A DNA stretch of 64,000 nt. Origin: Nesterenkonia ebinurensis. GTDB taxonomy: Bacteria > Actinomycetota > Actinomycetes > Actinomycetales > Micrococcaceae. The DNA lies in NCBI RefSeq assembly GCF_008711175.1, contig NZ_VWNF01000041.1, positions 277,807 to 341,806 of the forward strand, read 5' to 3'. This document shows, one piece after another, positions 45,180 to 51,962 of the stretch. Each line of letters opens with the position of its first letter. Within the stretch, counting starts at the first letter, position 1. Both the position numbers and the translations under genes were made by a program. The notes below the pieces were generated by a model. That model ran no database searches and was not told where the DNA came from. It saw only the letters and a program-made list of their open reading frames with translations.

Positions 45180-46040
45180 TCAGGAATGTTGCTCGCCAGC
45201 GATGCCCGCCAGCTCAGGAGCCTGCTCCTGGATCTCTTCTTCAGTGACCACAGCAACGGCGTTGTAGATCTCGTGAGCTTCTTTGAGGCTCAGCGAGTGT
45301 GAGTCCCGGTCCATCACCAGCTGGCCGCCGCGCAGACCAATGATCCGGTCAGAGAACTCCAGGGCAACCTCTACCTGGTGCAGGGAGCAGACCACAGTGA
45401 GGTTGTCTTCCTTGGCAATATTGCCGATCAGGTTCATCACCGTAGCAGAGGAGACCGGATCTAGAGCTGCTACTGGCTCGTCAGCTAGGAGAACCTTGGG
45501 CTCCTGGATAAGTGCACGGGCAATAGCCACCCGCTGCATCTGACCGCCGGAGAGTGCATCGGCGCGCTGGAACGCCTTATCAGCCAGACCGACCCGTGCC
45601 AGCTGCTCCATAGCCTGCTCCTTAACCTCCCTGGGGTACATAAACAGTCCCAGCCGGGGGCCGGCCAGAGAGCCGAGTTTCCCAGTGCAGACGTTCTCCA
45701 GCACAGACATGGACTCCACCAGGTGGAAATGCTGGAAGATCATGCCGACTTCACGTCGGAGTTTTCGCAGTTTGCCTGCACCGGCCCGGTGTACCTCAGT
45801 GCCCAAGGTGACTACCTCTCCACTGGTGGGCTTGTGGAGTCCATTAATATGGCGCAGTAGGGTGGACTTGCCAGATCCGGAAAGGCCCAGCAGCACATTG
45901 ATCTTCTGCGGGGCAAAGTCAATGTTGATGTCGTTGAGCGCGGTGACATCATCGAACTGCTTGGTGACGTTGCGCAGTTGAATGGAGCGTTCCTCCGCGC
46001 CGGTGAAAGTTGCTCTCTCGGCAGTCATACTCTGGGCCAT
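45180..46040 (-). CDS. phnC: Phosphonate ABC transporter ATP-binding protein PhnC
   Basis: The 286-aa ATPase shows Walker A (GLSGSGKSTLLRHINGL), signature ALSGGQMQRVAIARAL, Walker B (VLLADEPVAALDP) and H-loop VCSLHQVEVALE. The insert VGMIFQHFHLVESMSVLENV is typical of PhnC. The C-terminal tail is Glu-rich. It lies between phnD (98 bp upstream) and phnE. Confidence 0.95.
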   Translation of the reverse strand: MAQSMTAERATFTGAEERSIQLRNVTKQFDDVTALNDINIDFAPQKINVLLGLSGSGKSTLLRHINGLHKPTSGEVVTLGTEVHRAGAGKLRKLRREVGMIFQHFHLVESMSVLENVCTGKLGSLAGPRLGLFMYPREVKEQAMEQLARVGLADKAFQRADALSGGQMQRVAIARALIQEPKVLLADEPVAALDPVSSATVMNLIGNIAKEDNLTVVCSLHQVEVALEFSDRIIGLRGGQLVMDRDSHSLSLKEAHEIYNAVAVVTEEEIQEQAPELAGIAGEQHS

Positions 46041-46138
46041 GGTTGTGGTCTCCCTGGTCGGTGTTTCTCAATGGTGGAATGGTTCGGGTCCGCGCCCTGC
46101 CCGCCTCGGTACAGGGCGCGGACCCAGTGGTTCAGTGA

Positions 46139-47152
46139 TCAGCCTTCGCAGGCATCTGCCTGCGTGATCTCGCAGACTGCGCGGATACCGTCGAACACAG
46201 AGTCAGAAGCCTCGATGTACCCCCAGTCAGCGGTGGGCACCAGGTTGCGGCAGTCGCCAGACTCAGGGTCAGCGTCATCGCAGTAGCCGTTCTCGGCGAG
46301 CCAGTCAGTGTTGAGGTACTCGATGAGGATCTCTTCCATAGCCTCGACCATGGAGTCGGGCAGTTCGCCGCTGGCGGCGAAGGGAGCAGAGGGGATGTCC
46401 TCGGACTCCCAGACCACCTTGACCTGTCCTTCCTCGAGGTCACCGGACTCGATCATCTGCTCATCGACCATGGTGTCGTAGGCGAAGGCAGCGTCACAGG
46501 TGCCGTCCAGCACCGCCAGTACAGAGTTGTCATGGCCGCCGGAGTAGTAGGAACTGTAGTCCTCCTCTGCCTCCAAGCCGATCTCCATCAGGCCTGCAGT
46601 GGGGTAGAGGAAACCGGAGGTGGAGACCTCGTCCACAAAGCAGACAGTGGTGCCCTCAACATCTTCGATACCGTTGATGTCGTTGTTGTCGGCCAGGGTC
46701 ACCAGGTAGGAGACGTATGAGGGCTCAGCCCCTGGTTCGTCAATAGCTACAGCCACCGGTTGCGCGCCGGCAGTGTCAGCGGCGACCACAAAGGAGAAGG
46801 GGCCGAAGTTCGCGATATCCGCGGTGCCCGCGCCCATGGCCTCGATCACTGCGGCATAGGCGGTGACCTCACTGGATTCGATCTCCACCTCCAGGGCTTC
46901 CTCGAACATGCTGATCAGCGTCTCGTACTGCTGGACCAGTTCAGTCTGCTCCTCGGAGGGGATGGAGACGAACTGCAGTTCGGTGGGCCAGTCGTCGCCG
47001 CCGTACTCGGCGCGCAGGTCAGGCAGGGAGCCGCCGCCGGCGGCCTCGGCGCCGCCGTTGTCTCCATTGTCATCGCCGTTGTCGCCGTTACAGCCGACAA
47101 GGGCCAGAGTCATTGCGGCAACTGCCGCGGGGAATGCAAGTTTGCGTGCCAT
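46139..47152 (-). CDS. phnD: Phosphate/phosphite/phosphonate-binding lipoprotein PhnD
   Basis: The 337-aa lipoprotein has the lipobox LALVGC (Cys near 21), an Asn/Asp/Gly linker, and a PhnD-type binding fold: LQFVSIPSEEQTELVQQYETL, MGAGTADIANFGPFSFVVA, TTVCFVDEVSTSGFLYP and YYSGGHDNSVLAVLDGTCDAAFAYD. It is the first gene of the phn operon. Cys residues at the C-terminus (GYCDDADPESGDCRN) could form a disulfide. The specificity (2-aminoethylphosphonate, methylphosphonate or phosphite) cannot be told from sequence by eye. Confidence 0.93.
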   Translation of the reverse strand: MARKLAFPAAVAAMTLALVGCNGDNGDDNGDNGGAEAAGGGSLPDLRAEYGGDDWPTELQFVSIPSEEQTELVQQYETLISMFEEALEVEIESSEVTAYAAVIEAMGAGTADIANFGPFSFVVAADTAGAQPVAVAIDEPGAEPSYVSYLVTLADNNDINGIEDVEGTTVCFVDEVSTSGFLYPTAGLMEIGLEAEEDYSSYYSGGHDNSVLAVLDGTCDAAFAYDTMVDEQMIESGDLEEGQVKVVWESEDIPSAPFAASGELPDSMVEAMEEILIEYLNTDWLAENGYCDDADPESGDCRNLVPTADWGYIEASDSVFDGIRAVCEITQADACEG

Positions 47153-47305
47153 AGTGAGCTGTCCAGTTCCTTCGCATCAGGTGATCCGGGTGATTGTGGC
47201 TAACGGCCCGGCACCTTGCGCAGGCCCGGCCGGTACCTCGACAAGACTGCTCACCGAAGGTTGACCCTGGGGGACCAGAAGCGTACTAACAGGCGAAGCG
47301 AAGGT

Positions 47306-47319
47306 GAACTATAGACAAA
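47306..47319. promoter_or_regulatory. Candidate PhnF-like operator half-site region upstream of phnD
   Basis: The sequence TGAACTATAGACAA contains a CTATAG core and one GTCTA half-site as found in GntR/HutC operators, but the other half is poor. It lies about 155 bp upstream of phnD in a 256-bp, AT-richer gap. No other part of that gap gave a clear motif. Confidence 0.25.
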
Positions 47320-47408
47320 CTGACATCTGTATTTTGCCATCCGGAACCGCGTTCGTGATTCACATCACATTGCAAAAGAATATGGAACGTTCCAGGTGGT
47401 TTTACTGT

Positions 47409-48110
47409 TCAGAGCACTCCGAGGGGCTGGCTCCACCTGTCGCCGTAGCCGCGCAGCACTGCAGTCCGGGCTGTGCCCAAGGCATCCTGCTCACTCTCAC
47501 TGAAGTCAGTTTCGATACTGTCAACGCCAACTGGGGATTCAGGTGCGAACGCCGGCGCCACCGCAGTCGGCCGAGAGGCGAGCGGGGTTCCCTGATCTGA
47601 CCCACCCGGCTGCTCCGCATCCGCGCAGGTGCCAGAGGTCAGGGGTCCGCCCCCGCCGCCGGGACTAGCGCTGAGTTCCAGGTCCAGCCACGAGCCGCCG
47701 GGGCCCACCGAGGCCTGTTCCACCAAGCCGCGCCCCCATTCGACCACGGTCACCGAATGCGGCAAAGTGGCCAGCAGGTCCAAAGATTCCAACCCGGAAG
47801 CGTCAGTGCGATAAGCGTCCACATGAACCAGGTCCGGGGCGGCGTCGTCGCTATTCTGATGTATCCGAGAGAGCACAAAGGTCGGAGAGCTGATCTGCCC
47901 CTGGATTCCCAATGCCTCCCCCAGCGCCTGGGTGAAGGTGGTCTTGCCTGCACCCAGTCCGCCGGTGAGCACCAGTAGATCTCCGGCGCGCAGCTGTGCT
48001 GCCAGTCGGCGGGCGAACGCAGCGGTCTCTTCCAGATCGGCGAGCTGGAACTGGCACCGCCAGTTCTCCCCGGGCAGCGGCGGGCGAGGTGAGGAGATGT
48101 CGCTCTTCAC
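47409..48110 (-). CDS. tsaE: tRNA threonylcarbamoyladenosine biosynthesis ATPase TsaE, with C-terminal insertion
   Basis: TsaE is the ATPase of the TsaBDE complex. The protein has Walker A (GGLGAGKTTFTQALGEALG), SSPTFVLSRIH, VHVDAYR and VVEWGRGL. Typical TsaE has 150-165 residues; this one has 233. About 60 extra residues (TSGTCADAEQPGGSDQG onwards) lie between the LDLELS strand and the usual end RTAVLRGYGDRW. The extra part contains the 48-bp repeat shared with gatA. It overlaps alr by 4 bp and is the last housekeeping gene before the phn operon. Confidence 0.93.
   Translation of the reverse strand: MKSDISSPRPPLPGENWRCQFQLADLEETAAFARRLAAQLRAGDLLVLTGGLGAGKTTFTQALGEALGIQGQISSPTFVLSRIHQNSDDAAPDLVHVDAYRTDASGLESLDLLATLPHSVTVVEWGRGLVEQASVGPGGSWLDLELSASPGGGGGPLTSGTCADAEQPGGSDQGTPLASRPTAVAPAFAPESPVGVDSIETDFSESEQDALGTARTAVLRGYGDRWSQPLGVL
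47538..47585. repeat. 48-bp coding repeat, copy in tsaE
   Basis: This is the partner of 2633-2680 in gatA (39/48 identical, same orientation and frame). Here it lies within the extra segment of TsaE and encodes LASRPTAVAPAFAPES. The repeat is followed on the plus strand by CCGCCGCCGGGACTAGCGC (47656-47674), and a similar string also lies close to the gatA copy. Confidence 0.55.
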
Positions 48111-49237
48111 TCAGCGGGCTCCTGGTTGACCACGGTGCGTGGGACCCGGGCACCGATCCGGGTGATGATCTCGTAGTTGATGGTCCCGGCGGCGGCACCC
48201 CAGTCGGCGGCCTCGATGCCGGAGTCCCCGCCGAAGATGGTGACCTCATCACCGACCTGGACATCGGTATGCTCGCCCAGGTCCACCACGAACTGGTCCA
48301 TGGCCACCCGGCCGGCGGAGTGGTAGCGGCGGCCGCGGATGAGCACGGGGGCGCCGACTGCGTTCCGGGGGATGCCGTCGGCGTAGCCCAGTGGGATCAG
48401 CCCCAGGTGGGTGGGGGCCTCCACTCGGTGGGTGAGCCCGTAGCTGATGCCGTGACCTGCCGGAACGCGTTTGACATTGGCCACGGTGGTGCGCAGCTCC
48501 ATGGCCGGCCTGAGTCCCAGCGAGGCCGCGGGGCGGTCGGCGAAGGGGCTCTGCCCATAGATGCCCACGCCCACCCGGACCATGTCGAAGTGCGCGTCCG
48601 GCCGGGAGAGCGCCGCCGGAGTGTTCGCCGCGTGGCGCAGGTCGGGGACGACGCCGCCGGCTTCCGCAGCTGCCAGGGCCTCACCGAAGGCGGCCAGCTG
48701 CTCGTCGGTCTCTTTGCGGTCCGGCTCATCGGCCACCGCCATATGGGTGAAGACGCCTTCCACGCTGATCAGGCCCTGGTTTTGGAACTCCGCGGCGCGC
48801 TGGACCAGGCCCGGCCAGTCGGTCATGGCGGCACCATTGCGGCCCAAGCCGGTATCGACCTTCAGGTGGACCCGGGCCGGCTCGTGAAGAGCCTCGGCGG
48901 CTGCGGCCACCTGGTCCAGGTCCCAGCCGGAGGTCCCGAGGTCGATATGCGCCTCGATCCCGGCGGCGAAGTCTGAGTCCCGGGTGTGCAGCCAGGCCAG
49001 CAGGGGGGCGTCGATTCCAGCTTCGCGCAGCTGCAGGGCCTCGGTGATATGCGCGGTGCCCAGCCAGTCGGCACCGCCGGCCAGGGCCGCACGGGCGGCA
49101 GGGACCAGCCCGTGCCCATAGCCGTCGGCCTTGACTGCGGCAAGCACCTTGGCTGGGCGCACGAACTCAGCGATGGTGCGCACATTATGCGCAATCGCGG
49201 AGGCATCGATGATCGCTGCCCGCTCCGGAGAATTCAT
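48107..49237 (-). CDS. alr: Alanine racemase
   Basis: The 376-aa PLP enzyme (ATG 49237) interconverts L- and D-alanine for peptidoglycan. The PLP lysine is in KVLAAVKADGYGHGLV; the catalytic Tyr side is in GISYGLTHRVEAPTHLGLIPLGYADG. VGVGIYGQSPF and the C-terminal GAAAGTINYEIITRIGARVPR are family motifs. A longer start at 49264 is possible. It follows a small membrane-protein gene and overlaps tsaE by 4 bp. Confidence 0.95.
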   Translation of the reverse strand: MNSPERAAIIDASAIAHNVRTIAEFVRPAKVLAAVKADGYGHGLVPAARAALAGGADWLGTAHITEALQLREAGIDAPLLAWLHTRDSDFAAGIEAHIDLGTSGWDLDQVAAAAEALHEPARVHLKVDTGLGRNGAAMTDWPGLVQRAAEFQNQGLISVEGVFTHMAVADEPDRKETDEQLAAFGEALAAAEAGGVVPDLRHAANTPAALSRPDAHFDMVRVGVGIYGQSPFADRPAASLGLRPAMELRTTVANVKRVPAGHGISYGLTHRVEAPTHLGLIPLGYADGIPRNAVGAPVLIRGRRYHSAGRVAMDQFVVDLGEHTDVQVGDEVTIFGGDSGIEAADWGAAAGTINYEIITRIGARVPRTVVNQEPAE

Positions 49238-49260
49238 CCGTTCAGCGTATCGCGATCCAC

Positions 49261-49407
49261 TCACTTCTTTACCGTGCGATAGATCAAGTATCCGAGGCCT
49301 GTCAGTAGCAGTATCGCCACTGCCACGACGGTCAGAAAGATCGTGCGCATTTCCCGGGCGATGCTCTCGTGATTGGCATCAATGTGCAGCAGCCAGTCCC
49401 ACCACAT
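49261..49407 (-). CDS. Small single-helix membrane protein (48 aa)
   Basis: ATG 49407 overlaps the stop of the upstream 110-aa gene by one base (TGATG), and the frame ends at 49261. The 48-aa protein begins MWWDWLLHIDANHE, has one membrane helix (about residues 23-44, TIFLTVVAVAILLLTGLGYL) and a basic end YRTVKK. No family is recognised. The tight coupling and sensible topology support a real gene. It precedes alr by 23 bp. Confidence 0.65.
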   Translation of the reverse strand: MWWDWLLHIDANHESIAREMRTIFLTVVAVAILLLTGLGYLIYRTVKK

Positions 49408-49739
49408 CACAGTTTGCTCACCTCCGTGGCAGTTTCAGGGCCTCGGCAGCCATCGTCGTCGTCACCTTTACCGCTGAGGCGGACCACCAGGTGGACAGCG
49501 CCAACCAGCAGCAGGACCAAAGGGATGATGAAAAGCGAGAAGATCCCGCCCAGGAACAGCACATCGCCGGAGAGCGGGACTGTATCGTCGTCGCCGCCTT
49601 TAGCCTGGGCCATACCCTTGGCGGACTGGTAGCCCATCACTATCGCGGTGATCATCCCCACGCCGGCCGCCACCGCATAGGTCGCGCACCAGCCCTTGGG
49701 TTTAGGCAGTTCCAGGTCTTGGTGCTGCGGGTTAGACAT
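49407..49739 (-). CDS. Two-helix membrane protein, unknown function (110 aa)
   Basis: The protein begins MSNPQHQDLELPKPKGW, has a helix at about residues 17-37 and a second at 60-86, and ends in a polar tail with an Asp run. The loop AQAKGGDDDT faces one side. The start (49739) overlaps the nnrD stop by 8 bp and the gene is coupled to the 48-aa gene below it. Both lie between nnrD and alr, in a cluster for cell-wall and tRNA modification functions. I cannot name the family. Confidence 0.7.
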   Translation of the reverse strand: MSNPQHQDLELPKPKGWCATYAVAAGVGMITAIVMGYQSAKGMAQAKGGDDDTVPLSGDVLFLGGIFSLFIIPLVLLLVGAVHLVVRLSGKGDDDDGCRGPETATEVSKL

Positions 49740-51417
49740 GGGGGATTTCCTCAATGAGCTGAGCAGCCCCAAAACGGCCGCGGTGCTGCGGGTCAATGTG
49801 CTGCGCCGCCGCGGTGTGCATACTGACCCCCCAGGCTGCGACGGCGAGCCAATCCTCCTGCTGGGTACTGGCCAGTGCGCCGAGGATGCCGGAGAGCACG
49901 TCCCCGGTGCCCGCGGTGGCCAGCCCGGGGGCTGCGGCCCGATGCAGGATCACCTCGCCCTGCGGTGAGGCGATGACCGTGGTGGCCCCCTTGAGCAGCA
50001 CGGTGCAGTCCAGTCGACCAGCGATCCGGCGGGCGGCCTCCACTGGATCAGTCTTAGGCCAGTCACTCTCCAGCATTCCGGCCAGCACGCGGTCTCGCAG
50101 GGTTTTGGCGATCTGCCGGGCCTCCCCCAGGTGCGGGGTGATGAGCACATTCTTGTTCAGCCCCCCGCTGCGGCGCAGCTGGTCGCGGATCAGCCCCAGC
50201 CCCGAGGCGTCCAGCACGCAGGCGGTGCCGGTCTCCAAGCACTGCTCCAGCACGGCTTCTGCCTCCTGAAGGCGTGCCGGCTCCTCCCCGATACCCGGCC
50301 CGACGACGACGCAGGATGCTCGGCTGACTGCCTCAGCACTGTAGTGTGCCGAGACACCGATCACTTCCGGGTGGGCAGCCAGCACCTGTGAGCGCACCGT
50401 CTCCGGAGCCTGCAGGATCACCATTCCCACTCCGGTGCGCACCGCGGCGCCGACCGTGAGCCGAGCCGCACCCGGGTACTGCTCGGAGCCGGCCAGGATA
50501 TGGACCACTCCCCGGGAGTACTTATGGTCGGTGGGCTGCGGGGGACTGCTCGGCACCGGGTCAGTCCCAGGAGTGTGGGTGATCAGCTGCACCGGGACCT
50601 GGGGCAGGTGCTTGCCGAGCCCGATGTCCACGGTGTGCAGCCGGCCGCTGAGGTGTCCCCCACGCCCAGTAATCAGTCCCTGTTTGAGTCCGCCGAAGGT
50701 CACCGTGTGGTCAGCTGGGATGGTGCCGTCACCGGCGGCACCTGTGTCGGCGTTGACTCCGGAGGGCAGATCGCAGGCGACCACCACGCACCGCCGGGCC
50801 GCGGTGTTTGCGCTACAGCGCTTACGCTCCTCAAGCGACTGCCCGCGTCGCGGGCACCTCTCAATGGTCTCGGAAACTGCGCCGCAAACGCGGCATTGCG
50901 TTCGGCTCAGTCGGGTCTCGGAAGACTCGGAGCCAGTCTCTGACGTCAGGGCCCCCGCTCGGCTCAACAGGGCGTCGTCATCCAGCAGCTGCGCCAGACC
51001 GGGGATCTCCGGACGGGTGAACTCTCCGCGGAAGCCGGTGCCGAGCACAGCGTCGATCAGCACCTCGGTCTCCGAAGGCACGGAGCTGATCACTCTGCCA
51101 CCAGCTGTCCGGAACGCCTGCAGCGCCTCGGGGTGCGCCCGGTCCCGGACCAGCACCGCCCGTACGACGACTCCGCGGCGGGCCAGGAACGCCAGCGCAT
51201 ATAGCCCGTCCCCGCCGTTGTTCCCCGAGCCGATCAGTCCGGTGACCCGGGCTCCGTAGCCACGGCCGCACAGCAGCCGGGCAATGTGCTGGGCCAGCCC
51301 GTAGGCGGCCCGCCGCATCAGGACAGGGCCCTGGCCGGCGTCCAGCAGAGGCTTTTCGGCCGCACGGATCTGCTCCCCGGTATAGACCGGGGTCAGCGGC
51401 AGATGGTGTCCGCCCAT
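49732..51417 (-). CDS. nnrD: Bifunctional NAD(P)H-hydrate epimerase / dehydratase, with in-frame repeat insertion
   Basis: This fused YjeF_N/carbohydrate-kinase-like enzyme repairs hydrated NAD(P)H. From ATG 51417 (GGAGGA six bases upstream) it has 561 residues. The N-terminal half shows GLIGSGNNGGDGLYALAFLA; the C-terminal half shows SRGVVHILAGSEQYPGAARL, TGVGMVILQAPETVRS and LATAGTGDVLSGILGALAS. Between the epimerase strands an insert of about 60 residues (LTSETGSESSETRLSRTQC to ERKRCSANTA) carries the 113-bp coding repeat, just before VVVACDLPSGVNADTG. Confidence 0.93.
   Translation of the reverse strand: MGGHHLPLTPVYTGEQIRAAEKPLLDAGQGPVLMRRAAYGLAQHIARLLCGRGYGARVTGLIGSGNNGGDGLYALAFLARRGVVVRAVLVRDRAHPEALQAFRTAGGRVISSVPSETEVLIDAVLGTGFRGEFTRPEIPGLAQLLDDDALLSRAGALTSETGSESSETRLSRTQCRVCGAVSETIERCPRRGQSLEERKRCSANTAARRCVVVACDLPSGVNADTGAAGDGTIPADHTVTFGGLKQGLITGRGGHLSGRLHTVDIGLGKHLPQVPVQLITHTPGTDPVPSSPPQPTDHKYSRGVVHILAGSEQYPGAARLTVGAAVRTGVGMVILQAPETVRSQVLAAHPEVIGVSAHYSAEAVSRASCVVVGPGIGEEPARLQEAEAVLEQCLETGTACVLDASGLGLIRDQLRRSGGLNKNVLITPHLGEARQIAKTLRDRVLAGMLESDWPKTDPVEAARRIAGRLDCTVLLKGATTVIASPQGEVILHRAAAPGLATAGTGDVLSGILGALASTQQEDWLAVAAWGVSMHTAAAQHIDPQHRGRFGAAQLIEEIPHV
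50801..50913. repeat. 113-bp coding repeat, copy in nnrD
   Basis: This is the reverse-complement partner of 28088-28200. The encoded segment keeps CRVC but has RCPRRG where the methyltransferase copy has DCPRC, so one zinc ligand is lost here. The element sits in a loop of the epimerase domain where homologues have a short turn. Confidence 0.8.
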
Positions 51418-51476
51418 ATCCGTTCCTCCCACACCGCTTCCGAGGACTCATCTCCAGACTAACGGGTGCGGCCAGC

Positions 51477-51827
51477 TCAGGACTCGGCAATCACCATGGC
51501 CGTGGCGAGGTCGCCGTCGTGGGAGAGCGAAAGATGCCAGCGCTGCACACCCTTAGCCTCGGCCACAACGGCTACGGTGCCGGTCACCTGAAGATAGGGG
51601 TCACCGGCGTCGTCACAGACGACCTCGCAGTCCTGGAAGCTCATCCCGGCCGGGGCGCCCAGTGCCTTGGCCACTGCCTCCTTGGCGGCGAACCGGGCGG
51701 CCAGTGAACGCACCCTCAGCTCACGCTCGGCGGGTGTGAACAGGCGTTGGCGCAGCGTGGGGGTGCGCTCCAACTGCTCGACGAAGCGCGGTACATCCAC
51801 CACGTCCATCCCGATCCCCACGATCAC
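51477..51827 (-). CDS. acpS: Holo-[acyl-carrier-protein] synthase
   Basis: AcpS transfers phosphopantetheine from CoA to ACP. From GTG 51827 the protein has 116 residues and opens [18 protein letters not shown] with the metal Asp; [16 protein letters not shown] carries the second metal Glu region. Longer ATG starts at 51845 and 51857 are possible and would change only a few residues. It lies between nnrD and glmS. A 66-bp palindromic element occupies the gap upstream. Confidence 0.94.
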   Translation of the reverse strand: MIVGIGMDVVDVPRFVEQLERTPTLRQRLFTPAERELRVRSLAARFAAKEAVAKALGAPAGMSFQDCEVVCDDAGDPYLQVTGTVAVVAEAKGVQRWHLSLSHDGDLATAMVIAES

Positions 51828-51885
51828 CTCAGTCTCACCTCTCATACATCTGTTCATACCTCTGTCTCCGGCACCCCATCCCGCT

Positions 51886-51951
51886 GAGTGCATGTTTTGT
51901 GCAGCGTTTCGTTCCCGAATCGGCCCAAAATACTGCTCACATCATGCACTC
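51886..51951. repeat. 66-bp palindromic element, copy 3 (acpS-glmS gap)
   Basis: Ends GAGTGCAT and ATGCACTC are perfectly complementary; inner arms are TTGTGCAGC and TACTGCTCA, so the inner stem has decayed. It begins 11 bp after the glmS 3' end on the plus strand. It could act as an mRNA processing or attenuation structure between glmS and acpS. Confidence 0.85.
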
Positions 51952-51962
51952 AGCACAACCCT

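Noticed and set aside
15738..51951. 66-bp copies as a CRISPR-like array or rho-independent terminators
   Set aside because: Copies are kilobases apart, with no regular spacing, no T-tract, and one is inside a translated gene.
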